DNA of 13,130 nt from positions 1 to 13,130 of the forward strand of contig JAEZIU010000286.1 of assembly GCA_023436485.1 (NCBI GenBank), in the 5' to 3' direction. The notes under the pieces were generated by a model. The model ran no database searches and was not told the DNA's origin. It saw only the letters and a program-made list of their open reading frames with translations. This DNA comes from Bacillota bacterium (GTDB taxonomy: Bacteria > Bacillota > Clostridia > Acetivibrionales > DSM-1351). Position numbers and translations under genes: made by a program. Positions 7,143 through 13,130 of the stretch are shown in pieces (within the stretch, counting starts at the first letter, position 1; each line of letters opens with the position of its first letter).

Positions 7143-7355
7143 GTATAAAATTATATCAATGATTGCTTCTAAGATATTTGCAAGAGTTTGTAGCGGCTCA
7201 TCTTGGGGTATTTTACCGTCGCTCACATTCATCGTCCATGATTCATGGTCTCGCTAAAACCTACATCGTGATAGGTTTTCCGGTAAAATATCCTTGCTTC
7301 GCCGATAAACATCTGCAAATATCTTCAACCAAGCTTCCATTGATATAATTTATAC
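7143..7355. mobile_element. ~210-bp inverted-repeat element (MITE-like or giant hairpin)
   Basis: The ends are near-perfect inverted repeats: GTATAAAATTATATCAATG (7143-7161) against CATTGATATAATTTATAC (7338-7355), with a single-base gap. Complementarity continues inward: AAGATATTTGCA (7171-7182) with TGCAAATATCTT (7314-7325), and TATTTTACCG (7209-7218) with CGGTAAAATA (7281-7290). The core holds two smaller hairpins: CCATGA/TCATGG (7236-7248), and AAAACCTA/TAGGTTTT (7256-7263 with 7272-7279). TACTC occurs just outside both ends (7136-7140 and overlapping 7353-7357) and could be a short target duplication, but this is weak. There is no transposase inside. It fills the gap between two convergent genes. 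It may be a miniature inverted-repeat element, or a structural RNA or terminator. Confidence 0.6.
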
Positions 7356-7405
7356 TCTAAGTAGTGGTTAAGAAAGATGTAATTAATTCTCCACAAACCC
7401 GTTTT

Positions 7406-9310
7406 TTATGCTTCCAGCTGCTCTGTGACCTCCGACCAAACTTCATACAATTCTTCCAGCTTACTCTGTGCCTGATGTTGTTCTTCGCTCAACTCTATAA
7501 GTTTCTGATGATCGGTAGCAAACCTGACCATCTCTTCTTCTATTTCCTTCAAACGTGCTTCCGTTTTTTCTATTGCCTTTTCAGTGTCGGAAAGCTGCTT
7601 CTCAAGCTTTCGTATCCTGCTGCGTTCCTCCTTGGTAGCCATATGGCTTTGTTTGGCCTCTGAAATTACAGGTTGTTCTTTGCTTACCATTGCAGGATTC
7701 TTTTTGTAGTGTTCGGTAAAATAAGTATAGTTACCGAAGCAGTCTACTACCGGAGTTGTCCCTATATCAATAATCCTGGTGGCCAGTTTGTCTATAAAGT
7801 ATCTGTCATGGGAAACAACCAAAAGAGTTCCTTCATAGCTACTTAGGGCATCCTCAAGAATTTCCCTTGAATTTATATCCAGATGGTTTGTAGGCTCATC
7901 AAGGATTATAAAATTGGCAACTGAGAAAATCAGCTTGAGCATTGCAACCCTGCTCTTTTCACCGCCGCTGAGAACAGATATTTTTTTAAATACGTCTTCC
8001 CCGGTAAACAGGAAAGCACCCAGTGCTGTTCTGACTTCCGACTGAATAAGCTTCTGGTCTACGCTCCACACCTCATCGAGAACAGTATTGTTTTCGTTCA
8101 AGTCAGACATTTCCTGATCGTAGTAACCAAGGTTGACCTTTGTTCCATAATTGTAACTGCCAGAGGTTGCCTGAAGCCTTCCCGCCAGTATCTTTAATAG
8201 TGTTGATTTTCCGCAGCCGTTAGGCCCGAGCAAAAACACCTTTTCAGCTTTTTTTATTTTAAAGCTTACGTTTTTGAATAGCTCTTTATTGTCAAATGAT
8301 TTTGAAACGGCCTCTACATCCAGAACATCATTGCCACTGGCAAGTGTCTGCCTAAATTTTATCTTGATTGTAGAAGGCAGGTCGGTTGGCTTTTCTATCT
8401 TTTCCATCCTATCCAGTGCCTTCTGACGGCTTTCGGCAGCAATAATATTTCTCTCCCTGTTCCACCTTCTCTGCTGCTCTATATAGGCTTCCTGGCGGGC
8501 TATTTCCTTCTGCTGCTGTATATAGTGCTTTTCTTGTATTTCACGGTTTATTGCCTTTTGTTGAACATAGTTTGAATAATTACAGTTGTAAACTGTGCTT
8601 GTACAGTTTTCCATTTCAATTGTTCGGCTGGTTACGGAATCCAGAAAATAACGGTCATGGGATATTATGAAAAGACACTTTTTGTAGCTTTTAAGATAAT
8701 CCTCCAGCCACTCTACCGCCGCTATGTCCAGATGGTTTGTAGGTTCGTCCAACATAAGTATGTCCGGTTCCTCCAGCAATACCTTTGCCAGTGCAAGCCT
8801 TGTTTTCTGACCTCCGCTTAAAATGCTTATCTTACAGTCAAACTCATGTTCTTCAAAGCCAAGTCCTCGCAGCACACCCCTAATACGGCTATTGTACTCG
8901 AATCCTCCAAGATATGAAAAACGTTCAGTCAATCTACTGTATTCCTTCATAAGTGATTCCAATTTTACCTGTTCCGTGGTATAGCTTATTTCCTTTTCAA
9001 CTCTGTTGATTGACATTTCCATTTCAACCAATTCCCTGAAAACATCTCTAAGTTCATCCCACAGTGTATTTTCGGAGTTTAATGCGGAGTTCTGCTTTAA
9101 ATAGCTCACATTAAGATCTTTTGAAATAAATATTTCTCCGTTTTCCTGCTGCAGTTCCCCGATTATAAGCTTGAACAAAGTAGACTTACCGGCGCCGTTG
9201 ACTCCGACCAGCCCTACCTTGTCATTTTCCTGCAGACTAAAGGAAACATTATTTAAAATGGTTTCTGTACCATATGAAAAATCAACATTATTACAGTTTA
9301 GTACTATCAC
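7406..9310 (-). CDS. ABC-F family ATPase (YdiF/Uup-like, soluble, ribosome-associated type)
   Basis: The 634-aa protein has two ABC cassettes and no membrane segments. Cassette 1 shows Walker A GVNGAGKST (36-44), signature LSGGQKTR (164-171) and Walker B LMLDEPTNHLD (185-195). Cassette 2 shows GPNGCGKST (362-370), LSGGEKSR (447-454) and LDEPTNHLD (470-478). A charged, Gln-rich interdomain linker lies at about 240-320, and a C-terminal Lys/Glu-rich coiled coil at about 565-634. That architecture is the YdiF/Uup type of ABC-F, proteins that bind the ribosomal E site and help resolve stalled translation; some relatives give antibiotic protection. Nothing here marks it as a resistance determinant, so a housekeeping role is more likely. 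Translation starts at GTG 9310 with GGAG about 8 nt upstream. An in-frame ATG start is not available nearby. Confidence 0.93.
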   Translation of the reverse strand: MIVLNCNNVDFSYGTETILNNVSFSLQENDKVGLVGVNGAGKSTLFKLIIGELQQENGEIFISKDLNVSYLKQNSALNSENTLWDELRDVFRELVEMEMSINRVEKEISYTTEQVKLESLMKEYSRLTERFSYLGGFEYNSRIRGVLRGLGFEEHEFDCKISILSGGQKTRLALAKVLLEEPDILMLDEPTNHLDIAAVEWLEDYLKSYKKCLFIISHDRYFLDSVTSRTIEMENCTSTVYNCNYSNYVQQKAINREIQEKHYIQQQKEIARQEAYIEQQRRWNRERNIIAAESRQKALDRMEKIEKPTDLPSTIKIKFRQTLASGNDVLDVEAVSKSFDNKELFKNVSFKIKKAEKVFLLGPNGCGKSTLLKILAGRLQATSGSYNYGTKVNLGYYDQEMSDLNENNTVLDEVWSVDQKLIQSEVRTALGAFLFTGEDVFKKISVLSGGEKSRVAMLKLIFSVANFIILDEPTNHLDINSREILEDALSSYEGTLLVVSHDRYFIDKLATRIIDIGTTPVVDCFGNYTYFTEHYKKNPAMVSKEQPVISEAKQSHMATKEERSRIRKLEKQLSDTEKAIEKTEARLKEIEEEMVRFATDHQKLIELSEEQHQAQSKLEELYEVWSEVTEQLEA

Positions 9311-9356
9311 CGTAGCTCTCCATTTGCAAGTATTTTGTATTACTCAGTTTTTATTC

Positions 9357-9362
9357 ATTATA
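9357..9362 (-). promoter_or_regulatory. candidate -10 element for the ABC-F gene
   Basis: A perfect TATAAT reads on the minus strand about 47 nt before the GTG start. I find no convincing -35 at 16-18 bp upstream. An imperfect inverted repeat (CTATCC with GGGTATAG) lies just upstream at about 9367-9388, where a regulator could bind. Confidence 0.4.
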
Positions 9363-9412
9363 ACAAACTATACCCCTATAAGGATAGTCTTTTTAATATG
9401 AGCCTTTACAGC

Positions 9413-9451
9413 AAAAAAGCCGGGTCATGTTATTAATAACACAATCCCGGC
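9413..9451 (-). terminator. rho-independent terminator of the KAS III-like gene
   Basis: Read on the minus strand, GCCGGG (9451-9446) pairs with CCCGGC (9424-9419), and the palindrome TGTTATT/AATAACA extends the stem inside. TTTTTT follows at 9418-9413. It begins about 18 nt after the stop codon at 9469. It separates the synthase from the downstream ABC-F gene, so the two same-strand genes are probably independent transcription units. Confidence 0.85.
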
Positions 9452-9468
9452 ATATATCGGGTAAATAT

Positions 9469-10467
9469 TTAGAATTTATAAAGAAGTGCACCCATCGTAT
9501 ATCCGGAACCCACGGAACAGAGTATGGCATATGAGCCTTCAACTATTTTATTGGTCTTTTTTGCTTCATTAAGTGCAAGTATTGGGCTTGTTGGGCCCGT
9601 GTAGCCGTATTTATTTCCTACATAAATTATTCTCTCTTCCAACACATTAAGCTTTTCTATAGTAGCCATAATATCGGCTTTGGAAAACTGAGAGAATAAA
9701 TAAAGTCCTACATCGTCCGGTGTGAGGCTGTTCTTATTCAGAAGATTATGTATCAGTGTACACCAGTTATCGGACAAGAAACTAAAATCAAACTGATTCC
9801 ATTCCATCATTTTCATTCTTGTATCGACAGAATTATCAGTAATTCTTGAAAAACCACATGCCGGATTTTTTATCGTCCAGTTATAGCTACAATCCGTATA
9901 AAATCCTGAGTCAATTACCCCACTCTTGTTACTATCGGGAATTTTTTGCAGTATTACAGCTGCTGATGCATCTGCCGTTGTAGGATATACAACTATGTCG
10001 TCTTCTCTTGCAAACGGGGTTATCATGCAGCTTGAAACCAATAACACATTATTTATATCTTTATTCTTAATATACGAGTCTATTATATCTAATGCTGAAA
10101 TCATACTTATGCAGTTAGAATTCATATCAAATACAATATTAGCCCGTGAGTTAAGTTTACTGCTTATCATCAGCGCGTTTGACGGTGACACATATTCCGG
10201 AAAATCAGATGCAAATACTATCATATCAATATCATCGATATCAATATTTGCATCGGCAATTGCCTTTTTTGATGCTTCCAACGCCATTGTTACAGAATTT
10301 TCACTTCCGAATTTTTTAGCTTTAAACCTCCTTTCCCTACCTAGATGTTTTAATAAGGGCCTTGGGTCCTTATTCATTTTTTTAAAGTGTTCGACAAAAT
10401 ATTTATTGTCGATTTCATTTTTGGGGTGATAAGTGCCCACTCCCATAATTTTAAGATTGCTAAACAT
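9469..10467 (-). CDS. ketoacyl-ACP synthase III-like (FabH fold) protein with degenerate catalytic triad
   Basis: The 332-aa protein has the thiolase fold and length of KAS III. The nucleophile Cys is kept at residue 119 (NSNCISM, matching FabH AACAGF). The family HQAN motif reads SQFS (259-262), and the GNTS motif reads GYTG (288-291). The triad His is therefore Ser and the triad Asn is Tyr, while the C-terminal glycine-rich segment (SVGSGYTMGALLYKF) is intact. FabH normally condenses acyl-CoA with malonyl-ACP; without His and Asn, decarboxylative condensation is doubtful. An acyltransferase, hydrolase or partner-subunit role (as in PqsB- or DpsC/CerJ-type relatives) is possible but inferred. 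I chose the ATG at 10467 for its GGGAGG, 7 nt upstream. No fatty acid synthesis genes are nearby. It is divergent from the chemotaxis-type receptor. Confidence 0.85.
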   Translation of the reverse strand: MFSNLKIMGVGTYHPKNEIDNKYFVEHFKKMNKDPRPLLKHLGRERRFKAKKFGSENSVTMALEASKKAIADANIDIDDIDMIVFASDFPEYVSPSNALMISSKLNSRANIVFDMNSNCISMISALDIIDSYIKNKDINNVLLVSSCMITPFAREDDIVVYPTTADASAAVILQKIPDSNKSGVIDSGFYTDCSYNWTIKNPACGFSRITDNSVDTRMKMMEWNQFDFSFLSDNWCTLIHNLLNKNSLTPDDVGLYLFSQFSKADIMATIEKLNVLEERIIYVGNKYGYTGPTSPILALNEAKKTNKIVEGSYAILCSVGSGYTMGALLYKF

Positions 10468-10532
10468 CAGAATTCCTCCCATATTTTATATTTTTTTATA
10501 TTTTTTTGTATTTTGCGTCATTTATTTACTTA

Positions 10533-10559
10533 ATTATATAATAACTGACATTTTTTCAA
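10533..10559 (-). promoter_or_regulatory. candidate promoter of the KAS III-like gene
   Basis: On the minus strand TTGAAA (10559-10554) and TATAAT (10538-10533) are separated by 15 bp, shorter than optimal. The leader that would follow carries A-rich repeats of the TATTTTTTTA type on the plus strand (about 10482-10515). Chance matches are likely in such AT-rich DNA. Confidence 0.4.
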
Positions 10560-10605
10560 AAATCAATACGTTTTAACATATTTTACAGAAAATGTAACAA
10601 TTATG

Positions 10606-10634
10606 TTGAACTATGTTAATTGAAAGGATATAAT
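10606..10634 (+). promoter_or_regulatory. sigma-A promoter of the chemotaxis-type receptor gene
   Basis: TTGAAC (10606-10611) and a perfect TATAAT (10629-10634) are spaced by the optimal 17 bp. The leader would be about 85 nt. I see no flagellar sigma-D promoter (TAAA-N15-GCCGATAA type), so the gene may not be co-regulated with motility genes. Confidence 0.75.
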
Positions 10635-10691
10635 ATTAACTATAATTTTTATTTTAGCCTTACCGCACTAAATCTTTCTGCTTTATGTTTT

Positions 10692-10709
10692 TCAACTTTG
10701 TCAACTTTG
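10692..10709 (+). repeat. 9-bp tandem repeat in the receptor leader
   Basis: TCAACTTTG occurs twice in direct tandem, ending about 16 nt before the receptor start codon and just ahead of the GGGGG Shine-Dalgarno. It could affect translation or arise by slippage. Confidence 0.6.
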
Positions 10710-10725
10710 GTTTGGGGGTAGATTA

Positions 10726-12210
10726 ATGAATATTCTTAGTCGTTTGGTAGAAGAACAGCTGCACCAGAAAAATAAGATTGTGTTGCTGTGTTTGCTTGCT
10801 TCAATTTCATTAAGAGTGGCGGTGGATTCAGTTTTTAAAATGCCTCTTAATGATATCTTGGTTCTAGCTATTGTAGGATATGCTTTATGTGCAATTGGCG
10901 CTGTGTTCTCATTTAAAAAATTATTTCCAAAGGCAATTATGTATTACTTTACACTTACTATGGGAACCATCAGTTTTATCATGATCAGCAATAATCCAAG
11001 TCTTACTACATACCTTACAGTTTTTCTTGCCATTGTCATTGTCAGCCTTTACAGCGACATACGCCCCGTAATTGTTTGTTCAATCATAGGTTGTTTCCTG
11101 ACTACCTATTCCTTCTATAACTTTAAGACGGAAATATTCGCCAAAAACACATTTATTGATATGCTATTTTTTAATATGTACATATTTGTATCAGCTTTTG
11201 TTCTATTTTTCCTGAGTTATCTTACAAAGAAATTATATGTTCAACTGGAGAATACTGCGGTAACCGCAATTTCATCCAAAGAGAAGGCCGAAGGCCTTTT
11301 TAACGAGATAAAGGCTGCAAGCCAGAGTCTTGCCAGGATAAGTTCAGACATAAAAGACAGTATAATTTCTACTCAGGAAATATCAGATGGCATTGGGCAG
11401 GCTATCACTATCGTAGCTGAAGAAGCACAAGTGGAAGTAACGAGTATCCATAAAATAAAAGAGTTGTTTGAAACCGGTAAGAACAAAATGGTTGTCTCCA
11501 TGGAAGCGTCAAATGACATGGATTCTGCAGTGAAGATTGCTGTATCCAACATTGAGAGTGGCAGTGATTATGTAGATAATTTATCCAAAGAAATGAAAGA
11601 AGCATTAGATACAATGACTTTAGTAGAAAAGCTTGCTACCGACTTAATCGGAAAAAACAAAATTATAAATAATATATTAACTTCTGTTAATAATATTTCA
11701 AAGCAAACAAATCTACTATCGTTAAATGCTTCAATAGAGGCAGCCAGAGCAGGAGATGCCGGTAAAGGTTTTTCAATTGTTGCTCAGGATGTAAGGAAAT
11801 TGGCTGAAGAGTCAAATATTCTGACACACCAGATAGAAAGTATATTGAAGGAAATGGAAGAAAATGCATTGCATGTCTCGAAAGAGATTGTTAAGGAAAA
11901 GAATTACATTGATAACAGTAACTCTATTACTGAGGCAACAAAAGATATCTTTAATAAGATTAAAGATGAAATCCACTGCATAGAAGAAAAAACCAATCAT
12001 ATTAAAGAAACTTCGTCAAATTTGTACCAATCCTTTGAATTAACTGATGATGAAGTAAATGCAATTAGTGATAATACTGAGAAAAATGCTGCTACAGCTG
12101 AAGAAGTTACGGCATGTATTAGCGAACAGAATAGCCGTATGAATATTATTGAAGAAAACTATATAAAGCTCAATGCCCTCATAGATGAACTGAATAATTT
12201 TAATGGCTAA
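10726..12210 (+). CDS. methyl-accepting chemotaxis-type protein with six N-terminal membrane helices
   Basis: The 494-aa protein starts with about six hydrophobic helices (roughly residues 17-36, 43-63, 69-88, 94-109, 112-130 and 146-167) joined by short loops. The rest is a long cytoplasmic coiled-coil signalling rod. The hairpin tip, about residues 318-364, contains QTNLLSLNASIEAARAGDAG and QDVRKLAEESN; this is the region that binds CheA and CheW in chemoreceptors. There is no large extracellular ligand domain and no clear HAMP between the last helix and the rod, so sensing must be through the membrane part, by a partner or by an intracellular signal. The ATG at 10726 has GGGGG about 9 nt upstream. 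It stands alone with its own promoter and terminator; the ligand is unknown. Confidence 0.9.
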   Translation: MNILSRLVEEQLHQKNKIVLLCLLASISLRVAVDSVFKMPLNDILVLAIVGYALCAIGAVFSFKKLFPKAIMYYFTLTMGTISFIMISNNPSLTTYLTVFLAIVIVSLYSDIRPVIVCSIIGCFLTTYSFYNFKTEIFAKNTFIDMLFFNMYIFVSAFVLFFLSYLTKKLYVQLENTAVTAISSKEKAEGLFNEIKAASQSLARISSDIKDSIISTQEISDGIGQAITIVAEEAQVEVTSIHKIKELFETGKNKMVVSMEASNDMDSAVKIAVSNIESGSDYVDNLSKEMKEALDTMTLVEKLATDLIGKNKIINNILTSVNNISKQTNLLSLNASIEAARAGDAGKGFSIVAQDVRKLAEESNILTHQIESILKEMEENALHVSKEIVKEKNYIDNSNSITEATKDIFNKIKDEIHCIEEKTNHIKETSSNLYQSFELTDDEVNAISDNTEKNAATAEEVTACISEQNSRMNIIEENYIKLNALIDELNNFNG

Positions 12211-12230
12211 AAAATCAGCAAAGCAAAGAA

Positions 12231-12271
12231 ATAAATGCCGGATTTATGATATAAGTAAATCCGGCATTTAT
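12231..12271. terminator. bidirectional terminator between the receptor gene and cwlD
   Basis: ATAAATGCCGGATTTA (12231-12246) pairs perfectly over 16 bp with 12256-12271 around a 9-nt loop. A moderately T-rich stretch follows on both strands. It lies between two convergent stop codons (12210 and 12295) and should end both transcripts. Confidence 0.88.
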
Positions 12272-12294
12272 ATTTCAAATTATTTAAATATATT

Positions 12295-13086
12295 TTAGTC
12301 AGAACTATCGGAACTGCCCTGGTTTTTCTGGATATCCTTAACGCCTTTCTTGTAATAGCTGTCTATTCCCACCTTTATTGCAGATGCCAGCTTATTCTGA
12401 TATTCCTCCGTAGCAAGCTTCTTTTCCTCGTCTACATTAGAAAGGAATCCACATTCAACCACAACTGTAGTTGTTTTCAGGTCTTTCAGAATCATTATGG
12501 GGTCCTTTTTTACAAGAGCAACCCTGTCATTGGCGTTGTCTACGTTAAGCCTGATTGCGTTTTGAATTTCATCTGCCAGCTTTTTGCTGGAATCGGATTT
12601 TGGCGGAAAGAACACCTGGGCTCCGTGGTACTGGGCCTGTGGGAATTTATTAAGATGAACGCTTACTACCAAATCTGCGCCGGAATCATCCATAATTCCC
12701 TTCCGTCTGGTCAAATCCTCTCTTCTTTTCTGGATTATGTTGTTATTCTCCGTAGTATAAACCAAACGGTCCGAATCCCTTGTCAGGATAACCTTATAAT
12801 TATCCTTTTCCATCATACTCTTTAACAGCATAATTATATTAAGGTTTACATCCTTTTCCTTTAATCCGGAATAATTGCTTACTGCCCCCGGGTCTTCTCC
12901 TCCGTGTCCTGCATCAAGTATAACTGTTCTTACGGCAGGTGCAGCACCTTCTCCGGGAGCCGGATTAACATCAGCTGTTACAGGCTTGGAATAATTAACT
13001 GTCAATCCGATGCTTAATACTGTTATAGACATAAGTAATAATAAAACAACAAACAATATATTCTTTTTGCTTATTAATACAATCAT
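12295..13086 (-). CDS. cwlD: N-acetylmuramoyl-L-alanine amidase CwlD (spore cortex type)
   Basis: The 263-aa protein has one N-terminal hydrophobic helix (about residues 9-30, a signal anchor), a short Pro/Ala-rich linker and an Amidase_3 zinc hydrolase domain (about 53-250). The zinc ligands are visible as H61 (LDAGHGG), E77 (LKEKD) and H144 (SVHLN). The catalytic glutamate is E211 in VECGFLSN. CwlD removes the peptide from muramic acid in the cortex so that PdaA can form muramic-delta-lactam, the mark read by germination lytic enzymes. Size, anchor and single domain without cell-wall-binding repeats fit CwlD better than a vegetative autolysin, though a general amidase is not excluded. The ATG at 13086 has AGGAAGG about 7 nt upstream. 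Its promoter, expected to be forespore or mother-cell specific, lies at or beyond the window edge. The last 15 residues are a hydrophilic Ser/Asp-rich tail. Confidence 0.87.
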   Translation of the reverse strand: MIVLISKKNILFVVLLLLMSITVLSIGLTVNYSKPVTADVNPAPGEGAAPAVRTVILDAGHGGEDPGAVSNYSGLKEKDVNLNIIMLLKSMMEKDNYKVILTRDSDRLVYTTENNNIIQKRREDLTRRKGIMDDSGADLVVSVHLNKFPQAQYHGAQVFFPPKSDSSKKLADEIQNAIRLNVDNANDRVALVKKDPIMILKDLKTTTVVVECGFLSNVDEEKKLATEEYQNKLASAIKVGIDSYYKKGVKDIQKNQGSSDSSD

Positions 13087-13130
13087 GGGTATCCTTCCTT
13101 AATCATTTTTGAGTATCTTATTACTATGGA

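Noticed and set aside
7163..7348. A 61-codon plus-strand frame inside the inverted-repeat element
   Set aside because: It starts at TTG without a ribosome binding site and coincides almost exactly with the inverted repeat, so it is more likely a by-product of the repeat than a gene.
7406..9310. ABC-F protein as an antibiotic resistance gene
   Set aside because: The long C-terminal coiled coil and the stand-alone context fit the housekeeping YdiF/Uup type; no resistance leader or mobile gene is nearby.
9926..10429. A 167-codon plus-strand frame opposite the KAS III-like gene
   Set aside because: It is antisense to a clearly recognisable protein, has no family motifs and no ribosome binding site. 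Its hydrophobic composition is an antisense artefact.
10635..10725. Cyclic-di-GMP riboswitch in the receptor leader
   Set aside because: The conserved GEMM core is not present, and the leader is short and T-rich.

Overview
The window reads as chromosomal DNA of a low-GC, spore-forming, obligately fermentative Firmicute, most likely a clostridium. The reasons are AT-rich intergenic DNA, GGAGG-type ribosome binding sites, TTGACA/TATAAT promoters, a redox repressor of the Rex family and a CwlD-type spore-cortex amidase. A mesophilic cellulolytic clostridium (Ruminiclostridium type) is my guess, but the sequence alone does not prove the genus. I see no rRNA, tRNA, CRISPR array, phage gene or transposase.

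Layout. At 1-1395 (minus) lies the N-terminal 465 codons of an EF-G-like GTPase, cut by the window edge. A possible 28-codon gene at 1420-1506 sits directly upstream of it. A divergent AT-rich intergenic region leads to aroF-tyrA (1808-3923, plus), two overlapping aromatic amino acid genes. A bidirectional terminator separates tyrA from the convergent rex (minus). The divergent region 4609-4846 holds the rex promoter, an overlapping Rex-like operator and an 11-bp perfect palindrome. From 4847 to 7084 (plus) runs a 745-aa fusion of a GT4 glycosyltransferase and a CsaB-type polysaccharide pyruvyl transferase.

The gap 7085-7405 is largely occupied by an approximately 210-bp imperfect inverted repeat that looks like a non-autonomous mobile element or a large hairpin. 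An ABC-F ATPase (7406-9310, minus) and a ketoacyl-ACP synthase III-like protein (9469-10467, minus) follow. The synthase keeps its active-site Cys but has lost the His and Asn of the family triad. Divergent from it is a six-helix, HAMP-less chemotaxis-type signalling protein (10726-12210, plus). The last gene is cwlD (12295-13086, minus), convergent with the receptor across a strong shared terminator.

How the genes work together. Only aroF-tyrA is an obvious metabolic unit, covering the first step of the shikimate pathway and the tyrosine branch. The GT4-CsaB fusion and CwlD both act on the cell envelope but are not linked. The other genes look like independent transcription units. The best candidates for something undescribed are the triad-degenerate KAS III protein next to a membrane chemotaxis-type protein, the inverted-repeat element, the small gene before the EF-G-like factor, and the GT4-CsaB fusion. 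None of these is proven novel from sequence alone.
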